Below, one piece after another: positions 33,975 through 46,000 of a stretch of 64,000 nucleotides of DNA (within the stretch, counting starts at the first letter, position 1; every line of letters begins with the position of its first letter). The stretch lies in assembly GCF_900176365.1 (NCBI RefSeq), contig NZ_FWXY01000003.1:186001-250000 (forward strand). Reading direction: 5' to 3'. The position numbers and the translations under genes are program-made. Source of the DNA: Desulfocicer vacuolatum DSM 3385. Lineage in GTDB: Bacteria > Desulfobacterota > Desulfobacteria > Desulfobacterales > Desulfobacteraceae. The notes under the pieces were generated by a model. That model made no database searches, was not told where the DNA came from, and saw only the letters and a program-made list of their open reading frames with translations.

Positions 33975-34562
33975 TCATATTTTATAAATGGTTCGTTGGT
34001 CTGTTATGATGATGTCCAGATTGTGTTTCCTTGACTCCATGGGAACATGTTCCACAATCTGCTCTTCAAAGGCAATGGCAATCTTCCGGGTGGTCTCCGG
34101 CAATTTTGCAATCACTCGATTGTAAAATCCTTCCCCAAATCCGATCCTTCCTCCCTTTTCATCAAAGGCAAGCCCTGGAATAATTGCAATATCTATCTCT
34201 TCCAAAGAAATTTTTTTACAACAATCAGGGTTGGGCTCCATGCGATCGAATGAGCTTTTTCTTAAATCCGCATCCAAATCATTAATGCGAAACAATGAAA
34301 TGGCGTGCTTGGATTCGGAAAAAGAGGGCAAAACAATGCCCTTTCTTGCAGCAAGGCTGATGCGAAGAATTTTATCCGTTGGCATTTCGCTTGCCCGTTT
34401 CACATAAAGAAGTGCCAGCTCAGCTTCCAGAAAATTGGCAAATTCCAACAATTTTTCTTCAATGATTTCCTGTTTTTTTGCCATCTCTTCTGAAGAGAAG
34501 GCTGCCAGTCGTTCTGATATCCCAGTTAAAATACTTTTCTTGCTATCTTTGGTCTCTTGCAT
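33975..34562 (-). CDS. 5-formyltetrahydrofolate cyclo-ligase
   Basis: 195 residues. Family motifs KGIVLPSF, IIPGLAFDEKGGRIGFGEGFYNR (the GxGxGxYDR-type ATP loop) and HNLDIIITDQR are clear. It converts 5-formyl-THF to 5,10-methenyl-THF with ATP, recycling folate; one-carbon folates also feed acetyl-CoA pathway chemistry in many sulfate reducers. The N-terminal helical segment is typical. It stands between the channel gene and serS and is transcribed away from serS. Confidence 0.9.
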   Translation of the reverse strand: MQETKDSKKSILTGISERLAAFSSEEMAKKQEIIEEKLLEFANFLEAELALLYVKRASEMPTDKILRISLAARKGIVLPSFSESKHAISLFRINDLDADLRKSSFDRMEPNPDCCKKISLEEIDIAIIPGLAFDEKGGRIGFGEGFYNRVIAKLPETTRKIAIAFEEQIVEHVPMESRKHNLDIIITDQRTIYKI

Positions 34563-34732
34563 ATATAAAACACTCCCCGCTCAAAACAGTTTCCTGGAAT
34601 ATTATACAGCCCGAAACAATTGTCAATATTCAATAATGATTGACGGATTTCCACGGCCATGATATTTTTTTTCGAATTGATTCAATTAACTGATAATAAT
34701 TAAGTTTTTACCGACCACACACAGGGATTGAA

Positions 34733-36016
34733 ATGCTGGAAATAAAATATGTTAGGGAAAATATAGACCAGATAAAACAAACACTGGGTAAAAGGGGAAA
34801 CGCCCTTGATTTTGATGCTTTTACCCACGCAGAAAAAAAACGAAGAGAGCTTCTCCAGGAAATTGAAACCTTAAGACACCAGCGCAATGTGGTATCAGAT
34901 GACATTGCCACCATGAAAAAATCGGGCCAGAATGCCGATGCCAGTATTAAAGAGATGCGAACGGTGTCAGAAACCATAAAATCACTGGATCAGAACCTGT
35001 CAGATGTGGAGCAAAAGATCCACCGGTTCATGATATCCATGCCCAACCTTCCCCACCCCGATGTCCCCCAGGGACTCACTGAGGACGATAACCGATTGGA
35101 AAGACAGGTGGGAACCCCAAAGGAATTTAATTTTCCCATCCAGGCCCACTGGGATATTGGAGAATCCCTTGGCATTCTGGATTTCCCCCGGGCTGCAAAA
35201 ATAACCGGTGCCCGTTTTCCCCTGTACCTTGGCAGCGGTGCCCGCTTGGAGCGTGCCCTGATCAACTTCATGCTCGACATTCACATCAATGAGCATGGAT
35301 ACACCGAAGCCCTGCCGCCTTTCATTGTCAACAGAAAAAGCCTCACAGGAACCGGCCAGCTGCCCAAGTTTGAAGAAGATCTTTTTAAGCTGGAAAATTC
35401 CGATTATTTCATGATTCCCACCTCAGAAGTCCCCCTGACCAATATTTACAGTGAAGAGATCCTTACCGAAGATAAGCTGCCCATTAAATTCACGGCCTAC
35501 ACCCCCTGTTTCAGATCCGAAGCCGGTTCCCACGGCAGGGACACCCGGGGACTGATCCGGCAGCACCAGTTCAACAAAGTAGAAATGGTGAAATACACCA
35601 CCCCGGAAACCAGTTATGCGGAACTGGAAAGCCTTCTTAACAATGCAGAAACCATCTTAAAACGGCTGGAACTTCCCTACCAGGTGGTGACCCTGTGCAC
35701 TGGAGATTTAGGCTTTTCAGCGGCAAAAACCTATGACATTGAAGTGTGGATGCCGGGGCAGAACACCTACAGAGAGATCTCCTCCTGCAGCAATTGTGTG
35801 GATTTCCAGGCCCGACGGGCCAATATTAAATTTCGACGGACCGGTGTGAAAAAACCGGAACTTGTTCACACACTGAATGGATCAGGCCTTGCCGTGGGAC
35901 GGTGCGTTGCCGCCATTCTTGAAAATTACCAACAACCAGACGGCTCGGTTAAAATCCCCGAGGCCCTGATACCCTACATGGGAGGCAAAAAGGCTATCAC
36001 CAATGAAACCCGATAA
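34733..36016 (+). CDS. serS: Seryl-tRNA synthetase
   Basis: 427 residues. The N-terminal coiled-coil tRNA-binding arm (about 27-105) is followed by the class II core with motif 2 [34 protein letters not shown] and motif 3 [20 protein letters not shown]. It charges tRNA-Ser (and tRNA-Sec where present). It overlaps thrC by 14 bp, which implies coupled expression of serine charging and threonine synthesis. Confidence 0.97.
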   Translation: MLEIKYVRENIDQIKQTLGKRGNALDFDAFTHAEKKRRELLQEIETLRHQRNVVSDDIATMKKSGQNADASIKEMRTVSETIKSLDQNLSDVEQKIHRFMISMPNLPHPDVPQGLTEDDNRLERQVGTPKEFNFPIQAHWDIGESLGILDFPRAAKITGARFPLYLGSGARLERALINFMLDIHINEHGYTEALPPFIVNRKSLTGTGQLPKFEEDLFKLENSDYFMIPTSEVPLTNIYSEEILTEDKLPIKFTAYTPCFRSEAGSHGRDTRGLIRQHQFNKVEMVKYTTPETSYAELESLLNNAETILKRLELPYQVVTLCTGDLGFSAAKTYDIEVWMPGQNTYREISSCSNCVDFQARRANIKFRRTGVKKPELVHTLNGSGLAVGRCVAAILENYQQPDGSVKIPEALIPYMGGKKAITNETR

Positions 36017-37496
36017 TTTCCCCAAAAACATTCAACCCCATCTTATACCGGAACCCAAAGGCGAACTTTATTACCAGTGCTTAGGCTGTTCCGGGCAGTT
36101 TTCCATGGAAAAACTGCTTTATGTCTGCCCCCGGTGCGGCCAGGTTTTGCTCATTGAAAACAAAAATTTTGACGATTTAAAAAATCTCTCCGGCAGTACA
36201 TGGCAGCAGATTTTTGATTATCGACGCATGCTCAATATTCCGGCCCTGAAGGGGATATACCGGTTCCATGAATTCATTGGTCCCACGCTTCCCCTTGACG
36301 ACATTCTCTATCTTGGTGAAGGGCATACCCCCATGGTGGCGGCCAATGCCCCGTTGCAGGAAAAGGCAGGCGTTGCATTTTATTATAAAAATGACGGCCA
36401 GAACCCCAGTGCATCCTTTAAGGACCGGGGCATGGCAAGTGCTTTGTCCTACATAAACCATCTTATTAATAAAGATCTGGTCTCTGATGTCATTGCCGTG
36501 TGCGCCTCCACCGGCGATACCTCGGCCGCTGCGGCCCTTTATGCCGCCTATCTGCAGCCCCACATTAAATCTGCGGTGCTGCTGCCCCATAAAAAGGTCA
36601 CCCCCCAGCAATTGTCCCAGCCCTTGGGAAGCGGTGCCAGGGTTTTTGAAATCCCCGGGGTTTTTGATGACTGCATGAAAATCGTTGAAAAATTGTCAGA
36701 AGAGTACCCTGTGGCCCTTTTGAACTCCAAAAATGCCTGGCGCATTCTGGGACAGGAATCCTACTCCTATGAAATTGCCCAGGACTTTGACTATGACATG
36801 AAAAACAAGGTGGTGGTGGTTCCCATTGGCAATGCCGGGAATATTTCTGCGGTGATGAACGGATTCATGAAATTTCATGCCGTTGGTATCATTGATGAAC
36901 TGCCTAAAATCATCGGGGTTCAATCAAAACATGCCGATCCGGTGTATCGCTACTACCTGGAACCGGAGGCAGATAAAAGGGTGTTTACGCCTGTCACCGT
37001 TCAACCCAGTGTGGCCCAGGCCGCCATGATCGGTAACCCCGTATCCATGCCCCGGGTGATGCAGCTTGTGGAAAAATACAATGCCGCAGCCGGTGAAAAA
37101 CGGGTTTTTGTCACCCAGGTCACAGAACAGGAGATCATGGATTGGGGCCTTGAGGCCAATCGCAATGGCCACATTGCCTGCACCCAGGGGGGGGAATGCC
37201 TGGCAGGCCTTGCGCGTGCTGTAGAACAGGGCATTGTCCACCAAGATGAAACTGCCATTGTGGATGCCACGGCCCATGCCATGAAATTCTCCGGATTCCA
37301 GGATCTTTATTACACCCGGAGTATTCCTGAAGAGTATGGTATTACCTCAAAGCCGGAACTTATCAACGCCCCCCGGCTGGTGCTACCCAGGGACCCGGAA
37401 AAAGTCCCGGCCCAGGGAGCGCCGTTAAGTGATGATGAATTTAAAACCTTTGCCGGCGATATTGCCCAACGCATTGCATCGGAACTCAATCTCTAA
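36003..37496 (+). CDS. thrC: Threonine synthase with N-terminal zinc ribbon
   Basis: 497 residues. A rubredoxin-like zinc ribbon (C26/C29 and C42/C45) precedes a PLP fold-type II domain with the Schiff-base lysine K140 in [11 protein letters not shown], a [17 protein letters not shown] phosphate loop and [12 protein letters not shown]. It converts O-phosphohomoserine to threonine. The ATG at 36003 lies inside the end of serS. The late region ([17 protein letters not shown] type) is typical of the archaeal-like class. Confidence 0.92.
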   Translation: MKPDNFPKNIQPHLIPEPKGELYYQCLGCSGQFSMEKLLYVCPRCGQVLLIENKNFDDLKNLSGSTWQQIFDYRRMLNIPALKGIYRFHEFIGPTLPLDDILYLGEGHTPMVAANAPLQEKAGVAFYYKNDGQNPSASFKDRGMASALSYINHLINKDLVSDVIAVCASTGDTSAAAALYAAYLQPHIKSAVLLPHKKVTPQQLSQPLGSGARVFEIPGVFDDCMKIVEKLSEEYPVALLNSKNAWRILGQESYSYEIAQDFDYDMKNKVVVVPIGNAGNISAVMNGFMKFHAVGIIDELPKIIGVQSKHADPVYRYYLEPEADKRVFTPVTVQPSVAQAAMIGNPVSMPRVMQLVEKYNAAAGEKRVFVTQVTEQEIMDWGLEANRNGHIACTQGGECLAGLARAVEQGIVHQDETAIVDATAHAMKFSGFQDLYYTRSIPEEYGITSKPELINAPRLVLPRDPEKVPAQGAPLSDDEFKTFAGDIAQRIASELNL

Positions 37497-37517
37497 AATC
37501 AGAATCGCAAGGTGATC

Positions 37518-38771
37518 ATGAAACGGTCAGGACGGCTGCTTGTCATATTGTTTTTCACAGGCATGATATTGTGTCCTGATCGTTGTCGACCAGACACGCG
37601 AATTCTGAAAACCGCTTATAAAACCTACACAGTTGGCACCTGGAAGGGCATGAATTTTTTGTGTGAGCCCTACCAGGTTCAAAAAAACGACTGGATTTAT
37701 AAAATTTTCAAAAAAAAGGGGAATCTTTCAAAAATGGATCTTCCCCTTTTTATGACCATTTTTAAACACCTTAATCCCCACATTTCCAACCCCAATGATA
37801 TCAGTCCGGGGCAACAAATTTCCATTCCCCTGAAAAAATTAGCCCCCAATGACATGGCATCCCGTTCAAAACGAAATTTTGTTGTTCCCATTCTTCAGAT
37901 GAGTGAACTTTCAAAAAAAATTAATATCAACAAATTCCCCCTGCCCCCCCAGGTAAAAACCCCACACCCCACACAAAGCCCGCCAGAGCCCATTCTCCCT
38001 GCCATGCAAAGTCATCTGAATACTCCCACCCGAAACATGAAAAAAATAGAACAATATGCGGCCATGATCCAGGGGAAATTAATAAACAAAGGCACTTACT
38101 ATTTACCCGGCCCCCGCCAGAAAGATATACCGCTGAATTTAAACACAACCCCCATCATTCAACTGAAAAACAATTCCAAAATTGTTTTACTACCCCATGA
38201 CTTCCCCCAGGCGGATTTCCTCAAATCACTTAAGGGCATTTGGCCAAACATCACGTTTATGGACATGGACGCAGTGGGAAAAAAAGTAGCAGATCCCCCC
38301 ATTGTTTCCACCATCCCCAAGGATAGACCTTCGGCCCTGGCAATGTTTGCCCAAAAATCAAAATTTGACCTCATACCCTATGAAACAACTTTACCGTTGG
38401 CAGATGGCATTAATATTACTGTTAAGGCCCACCGGATACCCAGAGATCACCAGCCGGATCTATTGATCGTTTTGGGAAGCATTTATGGTAAGGCGTTGAC
38501 CCTTCTAAAAAACCAGGGATTTCGCATCCTCTCCATTTTGCCAGGCGATCGTATGGAGGCAATGGGTAAAAAGCTGTTTGACGCATTGGGCGTTTCCACC
38601 GTGGTAAATCCTGTTTTTATGAACAGAACCAGCCGCAGATCCATACCCATTCCAGGACTTTTTGTGGGTGATGGTAAAAATTTATTTATAACTTCCCAAA
38701 AGTTAAATCTTGCCATACAACACTTTCTTGCAAAAAATCGTATAATTATGTTACAAGTTCATGAAAACTAA
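37518..38771 (+). CDS. Exported LysM-domain protein with unrecognised C-terminal domain
   Basis: 417 residues from ATG 37518, with AAGGTG just upstream (a GTG at 37512 is also in frame). A signal sequence (RLLVILFFTGMILC) is followed by a LysM-like peptidoglycan-binding segment (about 51-104: YQVQKNDWIYKIF...NPNDISPGQQISIPL), a Pro-rich linker (about 130-165) and a ~200-residue alpha/beta domain I cannot assign (IVLLPHDFPQADFLKSLKG, LLIVLGSIYGKALTLL). It begins 15 bp after thrC and precedes the TPR lipoprotein by 46 bp. A cell-wall-associated role is likely. Confidence 0.7.
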   Translation: MKRSGRLLVILFFTGMILCPDRCRPDTRILKTAYKTYTVGTWKGMNFLCEPYQVQKNDWIYKIFKKKGNLSKMDLPLFMTIFKHLNPHISNPNDISPGQQISIPLKKLAPNDMASRSKRNFVVPILQMSELSKKININKFPLPPQVKTPHPTQSPPEPILPAMQSHLNTPTRNMKKIEQYAAMIQGKLINKGTYYLPGPRQKDIPLNLNTTPIIQLKNNSKIVLLPHDFPQADFLKSLKGIWPNITFMDMDAVGKKVADPPIVSTIPKDRPSALAMFAQKSKFDLIPYETTLPLADGINITVKAHRIPRDHQPDLLIVLGSIYGKALTLLKNQGFRILSILPGDRMEAMGKKLFDALGVSTVVNPVFMNRTSRRSIPIPGLFVGDGKNLFITSQKLNLAIQHFLAKNRIIMLQVHEN

Positions 38772-38817
38772 ACCCAAACCAATAGACACCGAATTATTAT
38801 CAAAGCCGGGGCAATTA

Positions 38818-39555
38818 ATGCAAAAAAGAGCGCTATATATTCTACTGATATTTTTTATGATAACCGGGTGTGCATCCCACTCGGTGGAACAAACAGAAAT
38901 TGCCACCTCCACCAAGTCCCTTGGCGAAGCGTATATGGCCCAGGGTAACTACATTGCCGCCCTTAAAGAATTACTCAATGCTGAAAAAATGATGCCGCAC
39001 GATCCTTTTCTTCAATATGATCTGGGATTGGTATACATGGCCCGGGAAAAATATAACCTGGCAGAAATCCACCTAAAAAAAGCCATTGAGATGAAAAAAA
39101 ATTACACAGCAGCCATGAACAGTCTTGGGGTGGTTTTTATGAGACAAAAAAAATGGGATGCTGCCATTGCACAATTTCAAAAAACCAGCGGCAACCTGCT
39201 CTATGCCACCCCCCACTATCCTCTGTCAAACATGGGATGGGCTTATCTGGGAAAAAACGATTACATGAGAGCGGAAACAAGCTTTAAAAAGGCATTAAGA
39301 AGCAAACCGGACTTTATAAATGCCATCCATGGTCTTGCCACCACCTACCTTACCACTGGACAATCGCAGAACTCCCGGTTACTGCTGGAAAAGGCCATCT
39401 CAAAGACCCCCTCTGCCACTGTTCTCCATGCAGATCTTGCAAAAACGCTTGAAATAAGAGGGCAATTTACCAAGGCAAAGGCTTCCTGGCAACAGGTTAT
39501 TCAGCTTGCCCCGGACAGCAATCTGGCTGATGAAGCTCGACAGCGATTGAAGTAA
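38818..39555 (+). CDS. TPR lipoprotein, PilW/PilF-like (type IV pilus stability)
   Basis: 245 residues from ATG 38818, which gives a normal lipoprotein signal (MQKRALYILLIFFMITGC) with GGGG about 9 nt upstream; an ATG at 38761 would add 19 unusual hydrophilic residues. The mature part is about six tetratricopeptide repeats (for example AYMAQGNYIAALKELLNAEK, YDLGLVYMAREKYNLAEIHL). PilF/PilW pilotins guide PilQ secretin assembly. pilMNOPQ nearby supports that role, but TPR similarity alone is not specific. Confidence 0.72.
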   Translation: MQKRALYILLIFFMITGCASHSVEQTEIATSTKSLGEAYMAQGNYIAALKELLNAEKMMPHDPFLQYDLGLVYMAREKYNLAEIHLKKAIEMKKNYTAAMNSLGVVFMRQKKWDAAIAQFQKTSGNLLYATPHYPLSNMGWAYLGKNDYMRAETSFKKALRSKPDFINAIHGLATTYLTTGQSQNSRLLLEKAISKTPSATVLHADLAKTLEIRGQFTKAKASWQQVIQLAPDSNLADEARQRLK

Positions 39556-39592
39556 ACATTTTACATCGGCAGCCCACTGTTTGGGTAATACT

Positions 39593-39687
39593 TATATAAC
39601 CGCCACGGGTGGACCTTGTTCTAATTTCGATCTGGCCACAAAAGAAATAGAAACTCTCCATGGATTTGCGGGGAGTTTCAAATAAAA
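39593..39687 (+). repeat. Two-hairpin intergenic repeat (one unit)
   Basis: CCGCCACGGGTGGACC...GGTCTGGCC-type first hairpin, a diverged ACAAAAGAA joint, and a perfect second stem GAAACTCTCC (39650-39659) with GGGGAGTTTC (39670-39679), then AATAAA. The second stem differs from most copies (GAAATAC/GTATTTC) on both sides at once. Confidence 0.7.
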
Positions 39688-39970
39688 AGATATTTATAGA
39701 ACCATTGGGTGTTGGAATTAAGCGGTATAACCCGACAGCTTTGAAATTACGCCTTAATCAAGACAATATTTTGAAAAAAACTGCCTGTAATTCATGATTA
39801 CGAAAAAATCAATTTCCACGGCTTCCCGTATGGCAGTTCAATCAACGAAAAAGCCTTGAAAAAATTACCCACTGCACCATCCATCATACTCCCCAAACGC
39901 CTTTTATATTACAATAAAGCATAAAACAAACCCTTAACACTCAATTACAAAGACAATAATTATAAAATCA

Positions 39971-40008
39971 AAAAAGGGCGACACCCCATAAGAGTGACGC
40001 CCCTTTTT
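39971..40008 (-). terminator. Bidirectional intrinsic terminator at the end of the pil operon
   Basis: AAAAAGGGCG-ACAC ... GTGACGCCCCTTTTT: a GC-rich stem flanked by A5 and T5 runs, about 28 bp past the stop of the giant Ig gene. It would end minus-strand transcription of pilMNOPQ-Ig and also plus-strand transcription from the TPR lipoprotein side. Confidence 0.85.
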
Positions 40009-40035
40009 ATTTATACTTCCAACTCCATAAAATAC

Positions 40036-43000
40036 TTATGGGGTTGATGTTCCAGATCCCCAGGGTGAACTTGGAATATTCTTTTTCTCACCCTCCATCC
40101 AGCCAAGGGCAAACTCCAAAATAGAGGAAGTTTCACTGCCATACACCAAGGTGGTCGCCCTGATTTCAACATCAAGCCAGCCTGCATAATTCTTCAAATA
40201 AAGATAATCAAACTGAGCCACCCCATTTTCATCGGTGGTAACAGTTGCAGGCACACTACCTGCTGTAGACTTTGCAGGATCAATCTGCCCGTTACCGTCG
40301 GAATCTTCCCCAACATCCAGGCGCTGATTCCTGTTAAGATCTTCATTGGGAAAACCATCCCCATTTCGTACCGGGCCATCTACTCCGGTAGTTCCTTGGT
40401 AATACATGGTGGGCCAGAGGCTCAAGTTCACAATGGCCCCAGCCACCGGGTTGCCATTGGAATCTGACACAAGCACCGACATGGGATATTTATACGTGCT
40501 TTCGTCGTAGGATTGAATAACCGTGGCACCGCCGATGGCAACGGAACTGGCATCACCGGATATCACCACTGAGACCACGTCGGTATCCTCGGCAGTACCA
40601 ATGACCAGGGAGGCTCCGGAACCTTCTTCTATCAATGTATCGCTAAGTCCCAGAGCATCACCCGTCACACTAGAAAGGGTGTAAGTACCGTCGTTGCTAC
40701 TTGAACCACTCACGCGAATCACATCATCGACATCAAAACCGTCCGTATCAAAATTGCCGTTATCACTGCGAATGATTCCCCCCCCCCCAGAAGAGACGCC
40801 AGAAATAAATTCAAATACGTTATCTGAAACCGCCACCGCTCCGGCAGTGATCTGAAGCGTTGCAGGGTCATCTTCCTCTGCCGGAAGAGTATCACCGGAG
40901 ATAAGGGTTAATGTGTCTGCCGTTACCCCAGCAAGGGTATAGGTGCCGTCATTAGAGGTTGAGTTGGTCACAGTGATCACATCACCCGCAACAAAGCCAT
41001 CTGCCTCAAAATCACCGCTACTACGGGTAATCCTATCTGGAAGATAATAATTCTCAACAAAAGAGAAACCATTATCTGGACCTGCCACAGACGCTCCGGC
41101 AATGCGCCCTAAACAGAACACTCCCCTGGAATCAGAAACAAGGGTTCCCGAGGCAAAGGTGCTCTGGGCCTGTCCTGTGGAATCGGTGTAAACAATGGGC
41201 GGGTTGATCGCCTCTCCTCCGCCGGTGGTCCGGAACAAAGTAAACATCACAGGTGCGTTTGAAACAACCTGATTGGATGTATTTTTCACCGTAGCCTGTA
41301 GCGTAGTTACGTTGGTAGTCCCACCCGTGGAAGGAGCAATAACCGAGGGTGCCACCTGAAGAGAAAGGCGGGCAGCATCAATTGATGGGGCTGAAATAGC
41401 AACAGAAAGGGTATCGAAAGCCAATATATTGGGAGGAGATTCAGAATCTAACTCTTCCACGCGAATGGTCGCCACACCGGCTGTATTTCCCGTATTAAAC
41501 ACAGCTGTGACTATCCCATCCCCATCAGGATCAATGGTAACCACCTTTTCTCCTTCCCAAGAAGATTCATCGACAATGTCGTTGGGGTCACTGTGGCTCC
41601 ACGACCCCATTGTTGTTATAAATTTAACTTTATTGTTTGAGGGAGTCTGCACCTCAATATTCACCGTTGTGCCTATATCTTTTGAAATCGAACTCGTTGC
41701 TGGATCTTTGATTTGAAAAGGCTCACCATCAACCGTCAAAGTCAATTCTTCGCTATCTTCCAAGGCTTTCACCGTCAAATCGACACCCTCTGGCCCTGAA
41801 CTCGCCACAGCAAAAACCATTATTTCAAGCATTCCATTTACATCAGTGTAAGGTCCCGTTGGATCTTTATTTTCATCATATGCATCAGGATCAGTAACCA
41901 CGAGGACAATCTTCTTACCTGATAAATCGGCAGCATCAAATGCCTTGTAAACCGGTTGTTCCCCGGTATCAACAAATGCGTTGTAAACCGGTTCCCCGCC
42001 GCCATCAGTTACAATTACGGTAAGGGTCGTTTTATCATAAATTATGTTATCAGGGTCCCCATCGTCAGGTTCCAGCAATGAAGTGGTGCCAATATTAAGT
42101 TCAACAGTGCTGCCGGAAAGTTGGATCGGGATAGTTGCAATCACATCAGTCTGAACCGTTGCCGTGATGGTTACAGTGGCATTGGTTTTGTCACCACCAG
42201 AGGAAAGTACGACCATGGCATCACCATTTTCATCGGTGACCTCCGATGCTGTGCTGATCTGACCGCCAGTGGCTGCAAAACTGACGGTAATGCCTTCTAT
42301 GGGGACCCTGCCAACATCAAGTACACGAGCGGTGATGATGGCCGAATCCACCCCATCTGTTATAATAGATGTCTTAGATGTGGACAGAAATAAAGAATCT
42401 GCAATTTCGATATCACTTCCTTCAATAGTGATATTAATACGCTGGGACACACCACCAGAAGTGGCAGTTATCACAGCCGTCCCTGTTTCCGATAATGGGG
42501 CAATTAATGAGGTCACAATTTGACCTGATGCATCACCGGTATTCAAAATAACTCTGCTGGAAATCGGGCCAGCACCATCCGGATCCACACCATTGGGAAA
42601 AGTACCTATGGTGGTGGTCAATATAATTGGCGTTCCTGAAGGCATCGGCGTATTATTGGTGTCCAGGACACTAACTCTTATTGCAGTTGAACTGCTTCCA
42701 TCCGCCGGAAGTTGATTCTCATCGGAAGTCAAAGTCACCATACTCACCACAATGGCGTTGGCATCCACTTCCACATCCTGTACCTCTGAAAATCCTCCGC
42801 TGGTCATGGTAATACGGTCAGTTACCGGAGTGGTGAAACCTGCTGTATAAATCACACTGGCCTGCCCATCTAAATCTGTCACCGCACTGGTGGCAGCCAA
42901 GCTACCTCCACTGTTATTGACAGTGATTGCAAAGTCAACGGATTCCCCGGAAATTGGATTATTGTTAGCATCAACAATCCTGGCAACCACAATGGTGTCA

Positions 43001-46000
43001 GTGCCAGGATGCATGGGATTGGGTGAAGCAGAAACAGACATAGATTCGGCGTTCCCGGCAATCTGTTCAATGGAAGTATCAGCCAGTACATCATTTGCTT
43101 TAATACCAATTGTCACCACTTGCGCCACACGGGTACTGGTATAGGTATATATTGCCTGCCCTACAGCATTGGTAGCTTGGGTGAGCAATGTGGGCAACTC
43201 ATCAAAGTCATCTGTTACGACGGTGCCGCCAAGCTCACTTTCCAATTTAATGGTCCAATTACCATCCGCATGAACACTCAAATAATATTCGCCCGCCGGT
43301 AGAGCCTGTTTTATCGTTGTTTCTTCTGTTATGCGTCCAGTTGTATTTTTGAGAAGATCGAGATAATTGCCATTATTATCATACAATTGCACCCAAAAAT
43401 TTGAAGAACCTGTGTGCGTCATTGTAAGAGTCAACGCCCCCCCGCTGTGGGTAAAAAGCGAAGTGTCGGTTATACCCGTTCCTTCAAAGGTATTGGTTTC
43501 CACCGTGGTCAATCCCTGACCTGTGAGATTTTTAAACACCACAGGAACGCCTGCCACAGGATTTCCACCACCGTCTAATACCGTTGCAGTAAAAGTGGCT
43601 GTGGATGAGCCATTGGCAATAATGGAAGTGGGGGATGCCACCAATGACACTTCACCATTTCCATTCACTGTGATTGTAATTTCCTGTAACTGGGATGCAC
43701 CGCCAGACGTGGCAGTTATCACAGCTGTTCCGGTTTGTGATAAAGGAGCAATCAAAGAGGTGTTTATCTGGCCATTAGTACCACTGATATTGAAAATACG
43801 GCGGCTGGAAATCGGGCCTGCACCATCTGGATCTATGCCACCGGGAAAGGTACCCAGTGTCGTTGTCAGTGTCACCGGTGTTCCTGCTGGCATGGGCATA
43901 TTTTCAACATCAGTCACGGTAACTGTAATGGCAGTGGAACTGCTTCCATCCGCAGGAAGGGTGTCAGATGCCGCATCAATGGTAATGTTACCAACCTCAG
44001 GGATTACAGCACCTTCAAAGGACACCGTGGTGCTTTGGGAGACCCCTCCAGCCACAACTGTGACCTTGGCATCACCCGGAGTGATTCCGGCGATCAAAGA
44101 AGCTATCAAGGTACCGGAATCGTCCACAGTGGCCAGGGTCAGCGTCTGGGGATCATTATCCTGATCCCGATTATCCGGAAAAAAGGTGCCAAGATCTGTG
44201 GAAAAATAAAACAGTGTACCCTGGGGTACAGGATTGCCCCCCACACTCAAGACAACAGCTGAGATAGTGGAAGAACTGGTTCCGTCTGCCGGAATAGTTT
44301 CAGGATCAGCTGTAAGCTTGATATTTCCCACATCAGGGGCATCAATGTCAGTAAAAGTAACAATCACAGCCTGGGAAACGCCACCCACAGTGGCTGTAAC
44401 CTGTGTAAACCCAGGCGTATTGCCAGCAATGAGGGACACAGCCAGGGTGCCTGTGTCATCCACTGTTTCCAAGATCAATGTACGGGCGTTTCTGTCTCCA
44501 TCCAAATTATTAGGATCCAGAATACCCAGGGTCTCTGTGGCAAAACGAATGGGCGTACCCTGGGGCACAGGATTGCCCCCCACATCCAGGGCCACGGCAG
44601 TGAGGGTGGTGGAGCTTGCACCATCTGCCGGTATGGCTGTGGGATCAGCCGTAAGGGACACATCCCCCACGGCAGGGGCATTGATATCAGAAATGGTCAC
44701 CACAACGCTCTGGGAAATACCACCGGAAGTGACGGTGACCAGTGCAAATCCAGGGGTGGTCCCGGCATTTAACGAGGTGACCAGTTTGCCGCTGTCATCG
44801 GTGGTGGCAAGCTCAATACTGGTGTTCCCATTGGCAAAGGTACCAAGATCTGTGGACACATACACAGGGTGACCAGACACAACCGGGTTACCTGCAGTGT
44901 CATTAATGGTGATGTTCAACGTTGAAGAACTGCCTCCATTTGCCGGAATCACCGTGGGGTCTGCATCAATGAGAATATTTCCCACATCCGAAGCATCCAT
45001 GCTTGCCAATGTCACCACAACGCTCTGGGAGATACCACCGGCCGACGCCGTTACAACGGCAAATCCCGGTACAATTCCAGCATTAAGGGAAGTGATAATA
45101 CGACCGGTATCATCTGCTGTACTCAATTCATAACGGGTACTTCCATCTGCAAAGGTGCCAAGGGTGGTGGTAAAAACCACCAACTGGCCCTGGGGAATGG
45201 GAGTGCCTGTGGTATCATTGATCAATGCATCAATGGTGGTGGAACCGGTGCCATCGGCCGGGATAAGGGTGGGGTCTGCGGTGAGGGCAATGGTTCCCAC
45301 AACGGGCTCTATGGTGGTGGCAAAGGTAACCGTCACACTCTGGGAAACCCCTCCGGAAACTGCTGTTACCTTGGCATCTCCTGGAATCAGGGCAGATATC
45401 AAAGAAGCTGTCAGGGCACCGGAATCATCATTGGTTTCCATGGTAAGGGTGGTTCCACCATTGGCAAAAATCCCCATGGTGGTGGAAAAAACAACCTCGG
45501 TTCCAGCGGGCACCGCCACCCCTGAAATATCCTTTATATTCACAGTGATGGCTGAAGAACTGGCCCCATCGGCTTGAATCACCTCGGGATCGGCATTGAT
45601 AACCATGGATCCCACTGTCACTGTTTTCCGAATCACCTCCATGCGGGCGGTGTTGGAAATGCTTTGATTGCTGTTTAATGTGGCACCCAACCAGTCCACC
45701 CCGGGGGTGTCACCGGCAGCATAATTCACCACGGCGGTACCACTGTCATCGGTAATTCCAGAAGAGCGACTCAAACTTGCCCCACTGTTGTTCCCACCAT
45801 CAAGAAAGGCAAAGTTGATCTGCTCACCGCGGATGGGATTTCCCCTGCTGTCCCGCAATGTGGCCCGAAAATCAATGCTTTCCCCGGTTTCAATGGTGCC
45901 GTCATTGGTGACGGCCGGTTCCAAGGAAAGGTTCATCGACGCACCCGGGGTAAAATTAAGACTCAAATTTGTAAGAAACCCATGGGCATTGGCTGTTATC

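Larger units (their letters stand above)
39556..40035. other. Convergent intergenic region (480 bp)
   Basis: Between the TPR lipoprotein (+) and the giant Ig protein (-). It holds one repeat unit (39593-39687) and a bidirectional terminator (39971-40008). The remaining ~280 bp is AT-rich, with no credible ORF or RNA gene seen. Confidence 0.5.
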
